A stretch of DNA of 6,238 bases from a bacterium (GTDB lineage Bacteria > Latescibacterota > UBA2968 > UBA8231), in NCBI GenBank assembly GCA_027593305.1, contig JAQCJA010000295.1:1-6238 (forward strand), written 5' to 3'. The notes below the pieces were generated by a model, which was not told the origin of the DNA, searched no databases, and saw only the letters and a program-made list of their open reading frames with translations. Position 1 is the stretch's first letter, and each line of letters opens with the position of its first letter. Positions 1 through 5,643 of this stretch are shown piece by piece. The position numbers and the translations under genes are program-made.

Positions 1-63
1 CACCCCCTGTATTGGGGTCGACACCCCCTGTATTGGGGTCGACACCCCCTGTATTGGGGTCGA
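1..63. repeat. 21-bp tandem repeat, three perfect copies, in frame
   Basis: Three identical 21-bp units lie at 1-21, 22-42 and 43-63. Each starts CACCCCCTGTATTGGGG and ends TCGA. A decayed fourth copy begins at 64 (CACCCCTTGTGAGGGG). The unit is exactly seven codons and encodes Ser-Thr-Pro-Pro-Val-Leu-Gly. The fourth copy reads Ser-Thr-Pro-Leu-Val-Arg-Gly and leads into a normal propeller strand, so the array looks like an in-phase expansion of a blade-start segment. The CCCC and GGGG runs in each unit can pair as small stems. The array touches base 1, so the true copy number is unknown. Confidence 0.95.
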
Positions 64-794
64 CACCCCTTGTGAGGGGCGATCTCGTCGTCGTCACCGC
101 CGGCGCAGAAGCCGGGCTGCAGGCCTTGGATCGGCTCACGGGCGAACCCCGGTGGCAGGCCGACACCCCGGGTGGAGATGGTGCACCCGTGCTGGGTGTG
201 ACGGCAGCCGGCTTGCCGCTGATCGTTGCCTCCGGGGCGGCGGGCGCCAGCGGCCACGACCCGGGATCGGGGCTGACCCTCTGGCAGGCTTCCTGGCCTG
301 CCTCCGGCATCGTGGCGCCGAAGGCTGTGCCACTGGGGCGCGGACGCCTGTTGCTGGGTGGGGGCCCGGCCGGCGTTCGGGCCTACGACGTACAATGGCA
401 GATCGGCACCGCTGGACTCATAGCGGCCCTGCTGTGGCGCACCACGCAACTGCGCCCGGCGTTGTCTGTCGGCGTCGAGGCGGACGGTTTCGTCTACGGT
501 CTCGATGATGGCCGCCTGGTCTGCATCGATGCGGCCACCGGCTACCGTCGCTGGCAGGGCGCCCGCTACGGCCACGGCCGCATCTTGCGGGCCGGGTCGG
601 AGCTGCTGGTGCAGGCGGAAGACGGCACCGTGGCCATCGTAGTTCCGTCGGCCGAGGGTTCTCATGAGCGTTTGCGCTTCCGTGCACTGCACACGCGTCG
701 CGGCTGGGCCGAACCCCTGTTGCACGATCGCTGGTTGCTGGTGCGCGACGACGACGAGGCGGCGTTGTGGGAACTGCCTGCGGCTGTCGAGTGA
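1..794 (+). CDS. PQQ/BamB-like beta-propeller protein, 5' partial
   Basis: The open frame enters from the left edge (codon phase starts at base 3) and stops at TGA 792-794, leaving about 264 codons of a C-terminal part. The protein is built from propeller-blade repeats of the PQQ-like type. 'ALDRLTGEPRWQ', 'GLTLWQ', 'RLVCIDAATGYRRWQ' and 'DGTVAIV' are blade-end strands with the characteristic acidic-TG-x-x-x-W pattern, separated by short 'gdlvvv' or 'dgfvygl' strands. I count about five to six blades. Proteins of this type are BamB-like outer-membrane assembly factors, or periplasmic or regulatory propellers; no catalytic residues identify a true PQQ dehydrogenase. Any signal peptide would lie outside the window. 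A TTG at 12 could be read as a start, but the frame is open to the edge and the first residues are repeat copies, so the gene is truncated by the window. The small membrane gene at 819 follows after 24 bp and is probably cotranscribed. Confidence 0.75.
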   Translation, partial: PPVLGSTPPVLGSTPPVLGSTPLVRGDLVVVTAGAEAGLQALDRLTGEPRWQADTPGGDGAPVLGVTAAGLPLIVASGAAGASGHDPGSGLTLWQASWPASGIVAPKAVPLGRGRLLLGGGPAGVRAYDVQWQIGTAGLIAALLWRTTQLRPALSVGVEADGFVYGLDDGRLVCIDAATGYRRWQGARYGHGRILRAGSELLVQAEDGTVAIVVPSAEGSHERLRFRALHTRRGWAEPLLHDRWLLVRDDDEAALWELPAAVE

Positions 795-818
795 TGGGTC
801 GCCGTGCCTAGTTGACCC

Positions 819-1094
819 ATGCCTGAGTGGACCAATGCTGCCTTGCTGGTGCTGTTCGGCGCGCACCTGCTGGCTTTCGGTCGGTTGACCATGGTTCGCC
901 GTCAGCTCCACTACGCCGTCGCCGCCACGACGTTTCTGCTGCTCGTCTGCGTCTTCTCTCTGCGCCTGTGGCTGCCCCATTGGGCCCTGGCGGGCGTCGC
1001 CGTGCACCAGTGGCTGCGCTGCGCGGCGTGGGGCTCGGCGGCGATCAGTGTGGCCCTGTTCCTTGGCCGGCGGTGGCGGCGTTCAACAAACTAG
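819..1094 (+). CDS. Small three-helix membrane protein, unknown function
   Basis: This 91-residue protein is mostly hydrophobic. Predicted membrane segments are at residues ~5-23, ~32-52 and ~55-83. Basic residues R27/R28 lie between helices 1 and 2, and the C-terminus is strongly basic (R84, R85, R87, R88), which by the positive-inside rule suggests a cytoplasmic tail. It is rich in Trp and His (W51, H54, W55, H63, W65, W71). I do not recognise a family. ATG 819 is the first in-frame ATG and there is no clear Shine-Dalgarno before it, so coupling to the propeller gene 24 bp upstream is plausible. Its TAG stop (1092-1094) interlocks with the stop of the convergent exporter gene. It could be a membrane partner of the propeller protein, but nothing in the sequence proves that. 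High third-position GC and clean hydrophobic segments favour a real gene. Confidence 0.6.
   Translation: MPEWTNAALLVLFGAHLLAFGRLTMVRRQLHYAVAATTFLLLVCVFSLRLWLPHWALAGVAVHQWLRCAAWGSAAISVALFLGRRWRRSTN
1091..1094. other. Interlocked convergent stop codons (CTAG)
   Basis: The palindrome CTAG supplies both stops. TAG at 1092-1094 ends the plus-strand membrane protein. TAG read on the minus strand from 1093 to 1091 ends the LysE-family gene. No terminator hairpin with a T-run is visible around the junction. Confidence 0.9.
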
Positions 1095-1717
1095 TCCGGT
1101 CGGCGCAGAAGGGCAGCCCCATCGCGCACGAAATCGACACCCATCCACAGCAGGAACAAACCGCTGACGGCAAGCACGGCAAGCTGAAAACGTGACCCGA
1201 GATAGTTGCCGCCGCCGTGGACGATGGCGGACAACAACCACAGCCAGAGCAGATCACACAGCCAGTGCAGCAGCGCAAAGAGCGCGATCCCGGCAGGGCC
1301 ATACTGGCTCGCCCGCAGCAGCAGCGCCGCTCCGACCGAGGCCCACCAGACCAGCAGGTAGGGATTGGCCCCGGTAAGCACCATGCCGGCGCGCAGGGCG
1401 GAGCCCTCCGCGGACCGGGCACGGGACAGGGCAGACGGACGGCGGACAGCGCCCAGCAACCCCAGACCCATCCACAACAGCACCATTCCACCTGTCAGAC
1501 CGACGAGGGCACGAACCAGTGGCCTGTCGGCCCAGGCGGCGAAACCGAAGAGCACAGCCGCCATCAACGGCAACTCGATCAGCGCATGCCCGAGTGCCGC
1601 CAGGGCCCCGGCGTGTGGGCAACGGTGACCGCGACTGACGACGGACGCCGACAGCGGCCCCGGGGCCATGACCCCGGACAGGGAAATCAGCACGGCCTGC
1701 AGGAGAAAGGCCGGCAC
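1091..1717 (-). CDS. LysE/RhtB-family amino-acid exporter
   Basis: This 208-residue integral membrane protein matches the LysE family in length (about 200-210) and layout. An N-terminal helix contains the hallmark 'APGP' (residues 18-21). Then come 'GHALIE' (43-48) and a central 'GANPY' (116-120), the equivalent of the family's NP motif. About six membrane spans lie near 5-25, 38-60, 66-90, 109-133, 141-165 and 178-198. Family members export amino acids such as lysine, homoserine or threonine from the inner membrane; the substrate here is not readable. The start is GTG (1717-1715). The next in-frame Met, M17, lies inside the first helix just before the APGP motif and is too late. GTG follows the hemF stop after a single codon (TGA GGC GTG) in the same frame, so translation probably depends on termination-reinitiation from hemF. 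The functional link to haem synthesis is unclear and may be simple operon sharing. Confidence 0.85.
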   Translation of the reverse strand: MPAFLLQAVLISLSGVMAPGPLSASVVSRGHRCPHAGALAALGHALIELPLMAAVLFGFAAWADRPLVRALVGLTGGMVLLWMGLGLLGAVRRPSALSRARSAEGSALRAGMVLTGANPYLLVWWASVGAALLLRASQYGPAGIALFALLHWLCDLLWLWLLSAIVHGGGNYLGSRFQLAVLAVSGLFLLWMGVDFVRDGAALLRRPD

Positions 1718-1720
1718 GCC

Positions 1721-2656
1721 TCATGACATCTCGTCGGCCCAGTCCCGGGGGCGCAGGTAGTCGGTGTAGAGTGTCGCCTCCGGTGTGCCAGGCTCCGGGT
1801 GCCAGTCATAGCGCCAGCGTACTTCGGGCGGCATCGACACCAGGATCGACTCCGTGCGCCCCTTCGACTGCAGGCCGAAGAGTGTGCCGCGATCGTGGAC
1901 CAGATTGAACTCGACGTAGCGACCGCGGCGATAGAGTTGGAAGTCGCGCTCGCGATCACCGAAAGGTGTGTCCTTGCGGGCTGCAAGGATCGGGCCATAG
2001 GCCTGCATGTAGTGGTCACCGACACTGCGGGTGAAGGCAAAGGCCGTCGCGAATCCCCCCTCGTCGTGGTCATCAAAGAACACACCCCCGATGCCACGAG
2101 GTTCGTCGCGGTGCGGCAGATAGAAGTAGTCGTCACACCACTTCTTGCAGCGCTGGTACAGTCCCTGGCCGTAGGGTTCGCAGGCGGCCCGGGCGGCCCG
2201 GTGCCAGTGCACGGCATCGGCGAGGAATCCATAGTAGGGTGTCAGATCGAAGCCACCTCCGAACCACCACACCGGCGGCGCCTGACCCGCTGGATCATGG
2301 GCGATGAAGAAGCGCACGTTCATGTGTGACGTCGGCGCGTACGGGTTGTGCGGGTGGAAAATAACGGATACCCCCATGGCCTCGAAGCTGCGCCCTTCCA
2401 GTTCCGGGCGCCGCACCGACGCCGATGGCGGCAGGCGGTCTCCCATCACGTGGGAGAAGTTGACACCCCCCTTCTCGATGATGGCGCCCTGCTCCAGCAC
2501 GCGCGAGCGCCCCCCGCCCCCGCCGGGCCGATCCCAGGCGTCCTCGCGGAAGGCGACACCGGCCACACCCTCGTGCTGGTTGATCTCGGCGCAGATGCGC
2601 TCTTGCAGATCCTGCAGGTAGCTGAGCACCGCAGGCACATCGGGTTGTGTCATCAT
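1721..2656 (-). CDS. hemF: Oxygen-dependent coproporphyrinogen III oxidase
   Basis: HemF catalyses the oxygen-dependent oxidative decarboxylation of two propionate side chains of coproporphyrinogen III to give protoporphyrinogen IX, in the cytoplasm. The signature segments are all present and in order. Counting from the chosen Met they are 'GGVNFSHVMGD' (63-73), 'APTSHMNVR' with the conserved His111, 'WWFGGGFDLTPYY' (130-142), 'KKWCDDYFYLPHR' (171-183) followed by 'GIGGVFFDD', and 'RYVEFNLVHDRGT' (246-258). A 'WHPEPGTPE' segment lies near the C-terminus. The frame opens further to 2752, but that extension has no family similarity. Starting at the tandem ATG ATG (2656/2653) gives 311 residues, close to E. 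coli HemF (299). The Shine-Dalgarno is poor. All key regions look intact, so I expect an active enzyme. It is the first gene of a leftward pair with the exporter and is divergent from the UxuA-like gene across 82 bp. It implies aerobic or microaerobic growth. Confidence 0.96.
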   Translation of the reverse strand: MMTQPDVPAVLSYLQDLQERICAEINQHEGVAGVAFREDAWDRPGGGGGRSRVLEQGAIIEKGGVNFSHVMGDRLPPSASVRRPELEGRSFEAMGVSVIFHPHNPYAPTSHMNVRFFIAHDPAGQAPPVWWFGGGFDLTPYYGFLADAVHWHRAARAACEPYGQGLYQRCKKWCDDYFYLPHRDEPRGIGGVFFDDHDEGGFATAFAFTRSVGDHYMQAYGPILAARKDTPFGDRERDFQLYRRGRYVEFNLVHDRGTLFGLQSKGRTESILVSMPPEVRWRYDWHPEPGTPEATLYTDYLRPRDWADEMS

Positions 2657-2738
2657 TGTTGTCTTGCTTGACCCCTGGTTGTGGTTTCGGGAGATTGTCC
2701 GCGCGCAAACCTGCCCGACTCTTTCCGGAGTGTCAATC
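2657..2738. promoter_or_regulatory. Divergent intergenic promoter region
   Basis: This 82-bp spacer separates hemF (-) from the UxuA-like gene (+). On the plus strand TTGACC (2668-2673) lies 17 bp before GAGATT (2691-2696), a five-of-six -35 with a poor -10 that could drive the catabolic cassette. On the minus strand a perfect TTGACA (2736-2731) lies 17 bp before CAGGTT (2713-2708), again with a weak -10, and could drive hemF. An imperfect inverted repeat, GACTCT-TTCCGG-AGTGTC (2717-2734, five of six pairs), overlaps the minus -35 and the plus-strand ribosome-binding site. These are consensus matches by eye in a GC-rich genome and no transcription start is known. Confidence 0.3.
2727..2730 (+). 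promoter_or_regulatory. Shine-Dalgarno of the UxuA-like gene
   Basis: GGAG lies 8 nt before ATG 2739. It is the clearest ribosome-binding site in the window, and it decides the start in favour of 2739 over the earlier in-frame ATG at 2664, whose extra residues do not resemble the family. Confidence 0.7.
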
Positions 2739-3728
2739 ATGTCCCTGCCCATGCGTGTCGGCCTCGGTCAGTTCAATGAACTCACAGACGAGATGTGTCA
2801 GTTCATCAAACAGATCGGCTGTGACGATTTCCTGATGAACACACCCAACCTGCCCACCGACTCAGGCTTCTGGCAGATCGACGACCTGGCGGCGCTGCGG
2901 GCCAAGGCCGCCGAACATGATCTGCGGCTCATGGCGCTGGAGAATGTTCCCATCCCGTTCTATCTCGACATCATGCTCGGCGGCAGGGGCCGCGAGCAAC
3001 AGCTCAACAACATGGTGACAACGGTGCGCAATATGGGCAAGGTGGGCATCCCCATTCTCGGCTACCACTGGATTCCTGCTTCTGTGTGGCGCACCCAGCC
3101 AGCGGCAGTGCTGCGGGGTGGCGCGCAGGCGACGCGCTTCCACGAAGCCGAACATGCCGATGCACCCCTGTCTTTCGACCGCGTCTACGGCGCCGAGGAA
3201 ATGTGGGACAACTACTGCTGGTATCTGGACAGAATTCTGCCCGTCGCCGAAGAGTCCGGCGTGCGTCTGGCGTTACACCCCGACGATCCTCCCGTGCCGA
3301 TGCTGGGTGGCGTAGCCCGCATCTTCGGCAGCTTCGAAGGATTCCGCCGCGCCATGGACAAGTACGATTCACCCAACCACGGGCTCGATTTCTGCATGGG
3401 CTGCTGGTCGGAAATGGGTGGCCACGAAAATGTCATGAAAGGTTTCAACTACTTCGTGCCCGATGGCAAGATCATCTACATCCACTTCCGTGATGTGAAG
3501 GGTAGCGCAGACTGCTTCCATGAGTGTTTCATCGACGATGGCCAGGTCGACACGTTCGCTGTTGTCCAGCGATTGCAGGCGTTGGGCTTTGCTGGCTTCA
3601 TGATTCCTGATCATGTGCCGGCGACCGTCGGTGACTCATCCTGGCACCATCGCGGCCGGGCGCACTGTGTGGGTTTTATGCAGGCCCTGGTGCAGGTGGC
3701 GCAGAAACTCAACCCGAAGCTGGCCTGA
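2739..3728 (+). CDS. UxuA-like (mannonate dehydratase family) TIM-barrel enzyme
   Basis: This 329-residue protein has the mannonate dehydratase fold signatures: 'LALHPDDPPVP' (H180-P181-D182-D183-P184-P185), 'GLDFCMGCW' with C219, 'YIHFRDVKG' with H249 and R251, and 'IPDHVP' with D291-H292. In characterised UxuA/ManD enzymes the equivalent Cys, two His and Asp bind the catalytic Mn2+/Fe2+ that dehydrates D-mannonate to 2-keto-3-deoxygluconate. All metal ligands appear present, so a metal-dependent dehydratase or isomerase is likely. The protein is clearly shorter than E. coli UxuA (394), and its dipeptide after HFR is Asp-Val where many relatives have Asn-Val. It may therefore act on another sugar acid; xylose-isomerase-like TIM barrels are the alternative. 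The start ATG 2739 is chosen by the GGAG at 2727. It leads a rightward cassette: TGA 3726-3728 is followed after one base by the next start. Confidence 0.82.
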   Translation: MSLPMRVGLGQFNELTDEMCQFIKQIGCDDFLMNTPNLPTDSGFWQIDDLAALRAKAAEHDLRLMALENVPIPFYLDIMLGGRGREQQLNNMVTTVRNMGKVGIPILGYHWIPASVWRTQPAAVLRGGAQATRFHEAEHADAPLSFDRVYGAEEMWDNYCWYLDRILPVAEESGVRLALHPDDPPVPMLGGVARIFGSFEGFRRAMDKYDSPNHGLDFCMGCWSEMGGHENVMKGFNYFVPDGKIIYIHFRDVKGSADCFHECFIDDGQVDTFAVVQRLQALGFAGFMIPDHVPATVGDSSWHHRGRAHCVGFMQALVQVAQKLNPKLA

Positions 3729-3729
3729 C

Positions 3730-4020
3730 ATGCTCGTCGGCACGCGGATCTCGCCGGAGTGGCTGGAACAGGGCCGAATTTTTCACGTCCACTTCCGTAA
3801 CGTACGCGGGCGGATTCCCGTGGATGGCTGGTATGAAGAGCGCGCGCCGGACGAAGGGGACCTGTCGATGTACGCCGTGGCCGGGGCCCTGCGGGACATC
3901 GGTTACAAGCGGGCCATCGACTACGATCACATCATGAAACTCGTGGGTGACGATGACGGCAAAGCCTACATCGCCTTCTGCGTCGGCCACAGCAGGGGAA
4001 TTCTCGAGGGACTGGCATGA
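3730..4020 (+). pseudogene. C-terminal fragment of a second UxuA-like protein
   Basis: The 96 codons from ATG 3730 correspond only to the last part of a UxuA-like barrel. 'GRIFHVHFRNVRG' (H21, R23) aligns with 'GKIIYIHFRDVKG' of the gene before it. 'EGDLSMYAVAGALRDIGY' aligns with the following helix. 'DYDHI' (D66-H67) aligns with 'IPDHV', and '...CVGHSRGILEGL' matches the family C-terminus. Everything N-terminal is absent, including the HPDDPP loop and the metal-binding Cys (roughly 230 residues). It cannot form a complete barrel or metal site alone. Similarity to the neighbour is moderate (about a third identical by eye), so it is an older paralogue that lost its 5' part and not a fresh copy. 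The reading frame is clean and the start sits one base after the previous stop (TGACATG), so a short peptide may still be made. The alternative is a functional small accessory protein; I favour a remnant. Confidence 0.65.
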
Positions 4021-4125
4021 TTTATGGCCAGGCAGCATCGTCGACCTATGGGTCGCTCAGGTGGAGGCCACGGCAGAGGAATGCTTGGGGGCTGGGACTC
4101 GTATGACGATGGATCAGGGCCGACG
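4021..4125 (+). other. Gap before the M81 gene with possible coding remnant
   Basis: This is the longest stretch without an assigned gene (105 bp). The M81 frame is open back to ATG 4024, but those 34 codons (Arg/Gly/Ser-rich) do not look like an M81 N-terminus. A different frame from 4022 reads 'GSIVDLWVAQVEATAEECL' and ends at TGA 4127-4129, overlapping the M81 start as ATGA. That pattern is typical of a coupled upstream gene end, but no start or family can be assigned. A third frame has a 29-codon ORF (ATG 4017 to TGA 4106) overlapping the fragment's stop. The region is best read as remnant or leader sequence. Confidence 0.35.
4116..4119 (+). promoter_or_regulatory. Shine-Dalgarno-like AGGG before the M81 gene
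   Basis: AGGG lies 6 nt before ATG 4126 and supports that start over ATG 4024. The match is only partial. Confidence 0.45.
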
Positions 4126-5643
4126 ATGAACGGTCCGCGAGTCGCCGTCGGGTCCCTGCTTACCGAGTGCAACCAGTTCGGTGGCTCACCGATCGACCTC
4201 GACTGGTTTGAACGGTACGAGTTGCGCTGGGGCGATGAGATGCTGGCCATCAACGCCGGGGTTGTTGGTGGCGCCCTGCTGGAATTGCGCGGCGCTGGCG
4301 CGCAGGTGGCGCCGCTGCTGGCGGCCAGCACCTGCCCTGGGGGCTGCATTACGGCTGACTGCTATCAGCGCCTGCGTGGTGAGTTGCTCGAACGTCTGCG
4401 CCTGGCGTTGCCTGTCGATGGCGTGTTGCTCCTGTTGCACGGCGCCGCCGTCGCCGAAGGGGTAGATGACCCGGAAGGGGACATCCTGCAGGCCGTGCGT
4501 CAACTCGTAGGAACTGACGTTGCCGTCGTGGCGACCCTAGATCTGCATGCGCATGTGACGCAGGCCATGGTGGAGAACGCCCATGGCCTCGTCGCCTGGG
4601 CAACCTACCCCCATCGTGATACGCAGACCACCGGGCAGCGCGGCGCCCGCCTGCTGCTGGAAACGATCGCCGGGCGCTGCCGGCCGACAATGGCCCTGGC
4701 CAAAGTGCCCGTCATCGTTGGCGGTCTGCATGGTTCCACCGATGGTGAGGGCGCCTTTGCCCGAATCATGCGGGCCGCGAGACAGCAGGAGCAGCACGAT
4801 GGTGTGTTGTCGGCCAGCGTTTTTCTGGTACACACTTTTCTCGATCAACCCGACCTGGGCGGCGGTGGTCTGTTCATCACCGATGCTGACGCTCCTCGGG
4901 CCAGGGACCTGGCCCTGGCAACGGCCCTGGCCTACTGGGACAGTCGCCACGAACTGGAAGCCACGGCGATGGCGCCGGCTGCAGCCATCCAGGCGGGGAT
5001 GGCCATGGACGGGGGCCCGGTGATCCTGGTGGAGACCGCCGATTGCGCCGGTGGCGGGGCGTCTGGCGACAGCATCGCGTCGCTGCGGGCCTTGCTGCAA
5101 CTGGCGACGCCCCCGGCATCTCTGGTACCGGTCGTCGATGCCGCTGTGGCGGCTACCTGTCACCGGGCTGGCGTCGGTGCCACCCTGCATGTGCACATGG
5201 GTCACGCCATGGACCCTCAGTGGGGCACCCCACTGGCTGTCGAAATTCGGGTGGAGTCGGTGCACGATGGTCGGTTCCGCTACGCTGGTGGCATCTGGGA
5301 TGGCGTGGTCGGTGAGATGGGGCCCACCGCTGTGGTGGCCATTGGCGCGGTGCGTGTTCTGGTCACCAGTCATGCGACCTACGACTGGGCCGATGAGCAG
5401 TGGCAGGCGGTGGGTATCGATCCTCGTCGGACGAAGTTTGTCGTCGCCAAGAATCCGATGAATTTCCACAATGTCTACGACGAGGTGGCCAGGGCCGTGT
5501 TCATCCTCGATACGCCAGGACCGACACCGGCGACCATTGCCCAGCACCCCCTGCGGCACATGCGGCGTCCGTACTTTCCAGCCGACGACGACATACCTGA
5601 TCTCAAGCCGACGGTCTGGACCAATGCGGGCCTGTATGCGTGA
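4126..5643 (+). CDS. M81-family (MlrC-like) metallohydrolase
   Basis: This 505-residue protein has the size and two-domain layout of the M81/MlrC family. The start at ATG 4126 gives 'PRVAVGSLLTECNQFG', the family N-terminus. 'LLLLHGAAVAEGVDDPEGD' follows near residues 104-122. 'LDLHAHV' supplies D139 and H141, and 'TYPHRD' supplies H163; these are the expected Zn2+ ligands by comparison with MlrC. The C-terminal domain has 'DCAGGGASGDS' (306-316) and 'VAKNPMNFHNVYD' (K442, H448). MlrC itself cleaves linearised microcystin, but most family members have unknown amide or peptide-like substrates and a microcystin role should not be assumed here. In most relatives I recall, the residue after D306 is Asn; here it is Cys307. 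It sits between a UxuA-like enzyme and a sugar-type dehydrogenase, suggesting hydrolysis of a small amide or lactam in one catabolic route. Its stop overlaps the next gene by 8 bp. Confidence 0.88.
   Translation: MNGPRVAVGSLLTECNQFGGSPIDLDWFERYELRWGDEMLAINAGVVGGALLELRGAGAQVAPLLAASTCPGGCITADCYQRLRGELLERLRLALPVDGVLLLLHGAAVAEGVDDPEGDILQAVRQLVGTDVAVVATLDLHAHVTQAMVENAHGLVAWATYPHRDTQTTGQRGARLLLETIAGRCRPTMALAKVPVIVGGLHGSTDGEGAFARIMRAARQQEQHDGVLSASVFLVHTFLDQPDLGGGGLFITDADAPRARDLALATALAYWDSRHELEATAMAPAAAIQAGMAMDGGPVILVETADCAGGGASGDSIASLRALLQLATPPASLVPVVDAAVAATCHRAGVGATLHVHMGHAMDPQWGTPLAVEIRVESVHDGRFRYAGGIWDGVVGEMGPTAVVAIGAVRVLVTSHATYDWADEQWQAVGIDPRRTKFVVAKNPMNFHNVYDEVARAVFILDTPGPTPATIAQHPLRHMRRPYFPADDDIPDLKPTVWTNAGLYA

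Noticed and set aside
1..63. CRISPR-like or transposon-end repeat
   Set aside because: The copies are contiguous without spacers and fall in codon phase inside an open frame, so this is a coding tandem repeat.
1060..1130. Bidirectional terminator at the convergent junction
   Set aside because: No stable stem followed by a T-run is visible on either strand.
1254..1724. A minus-strand ORF starting ATGA over the hemF stop
   Set aside because: ATGA overlap is attractive, but the frame encodes no membrane segments or motif, whereas the GTG frame gives a complete LysE-family protein.
1217..1726. A 169-codon plus-strand ORF, Gln/Arg-rich
   Set aside because: It is antisense to the LysE-family gene; its composition is typical of a complement shadow.
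1799..2329. A 176-codon plus-strand ORF with protein-like Val/Ala content
   Set aside because: It is the direct complement of hemF, whose signature motifs are unambiguous.
2657..2752. Extension of HemF to an upstream ATG at 2752
   Set aside because: The extra 32 residues do not resemble the family, would overlap the divergent gene's start, and would make the protein longer than usual.
4024..4125. Extension of the M81 protein to ATG 4024
   Set aside because: The 34 extra residues are Gly/Arg/Ser-rich, unlike M81 N-termini, and the AGGG before ATG 4126 supports the later start.
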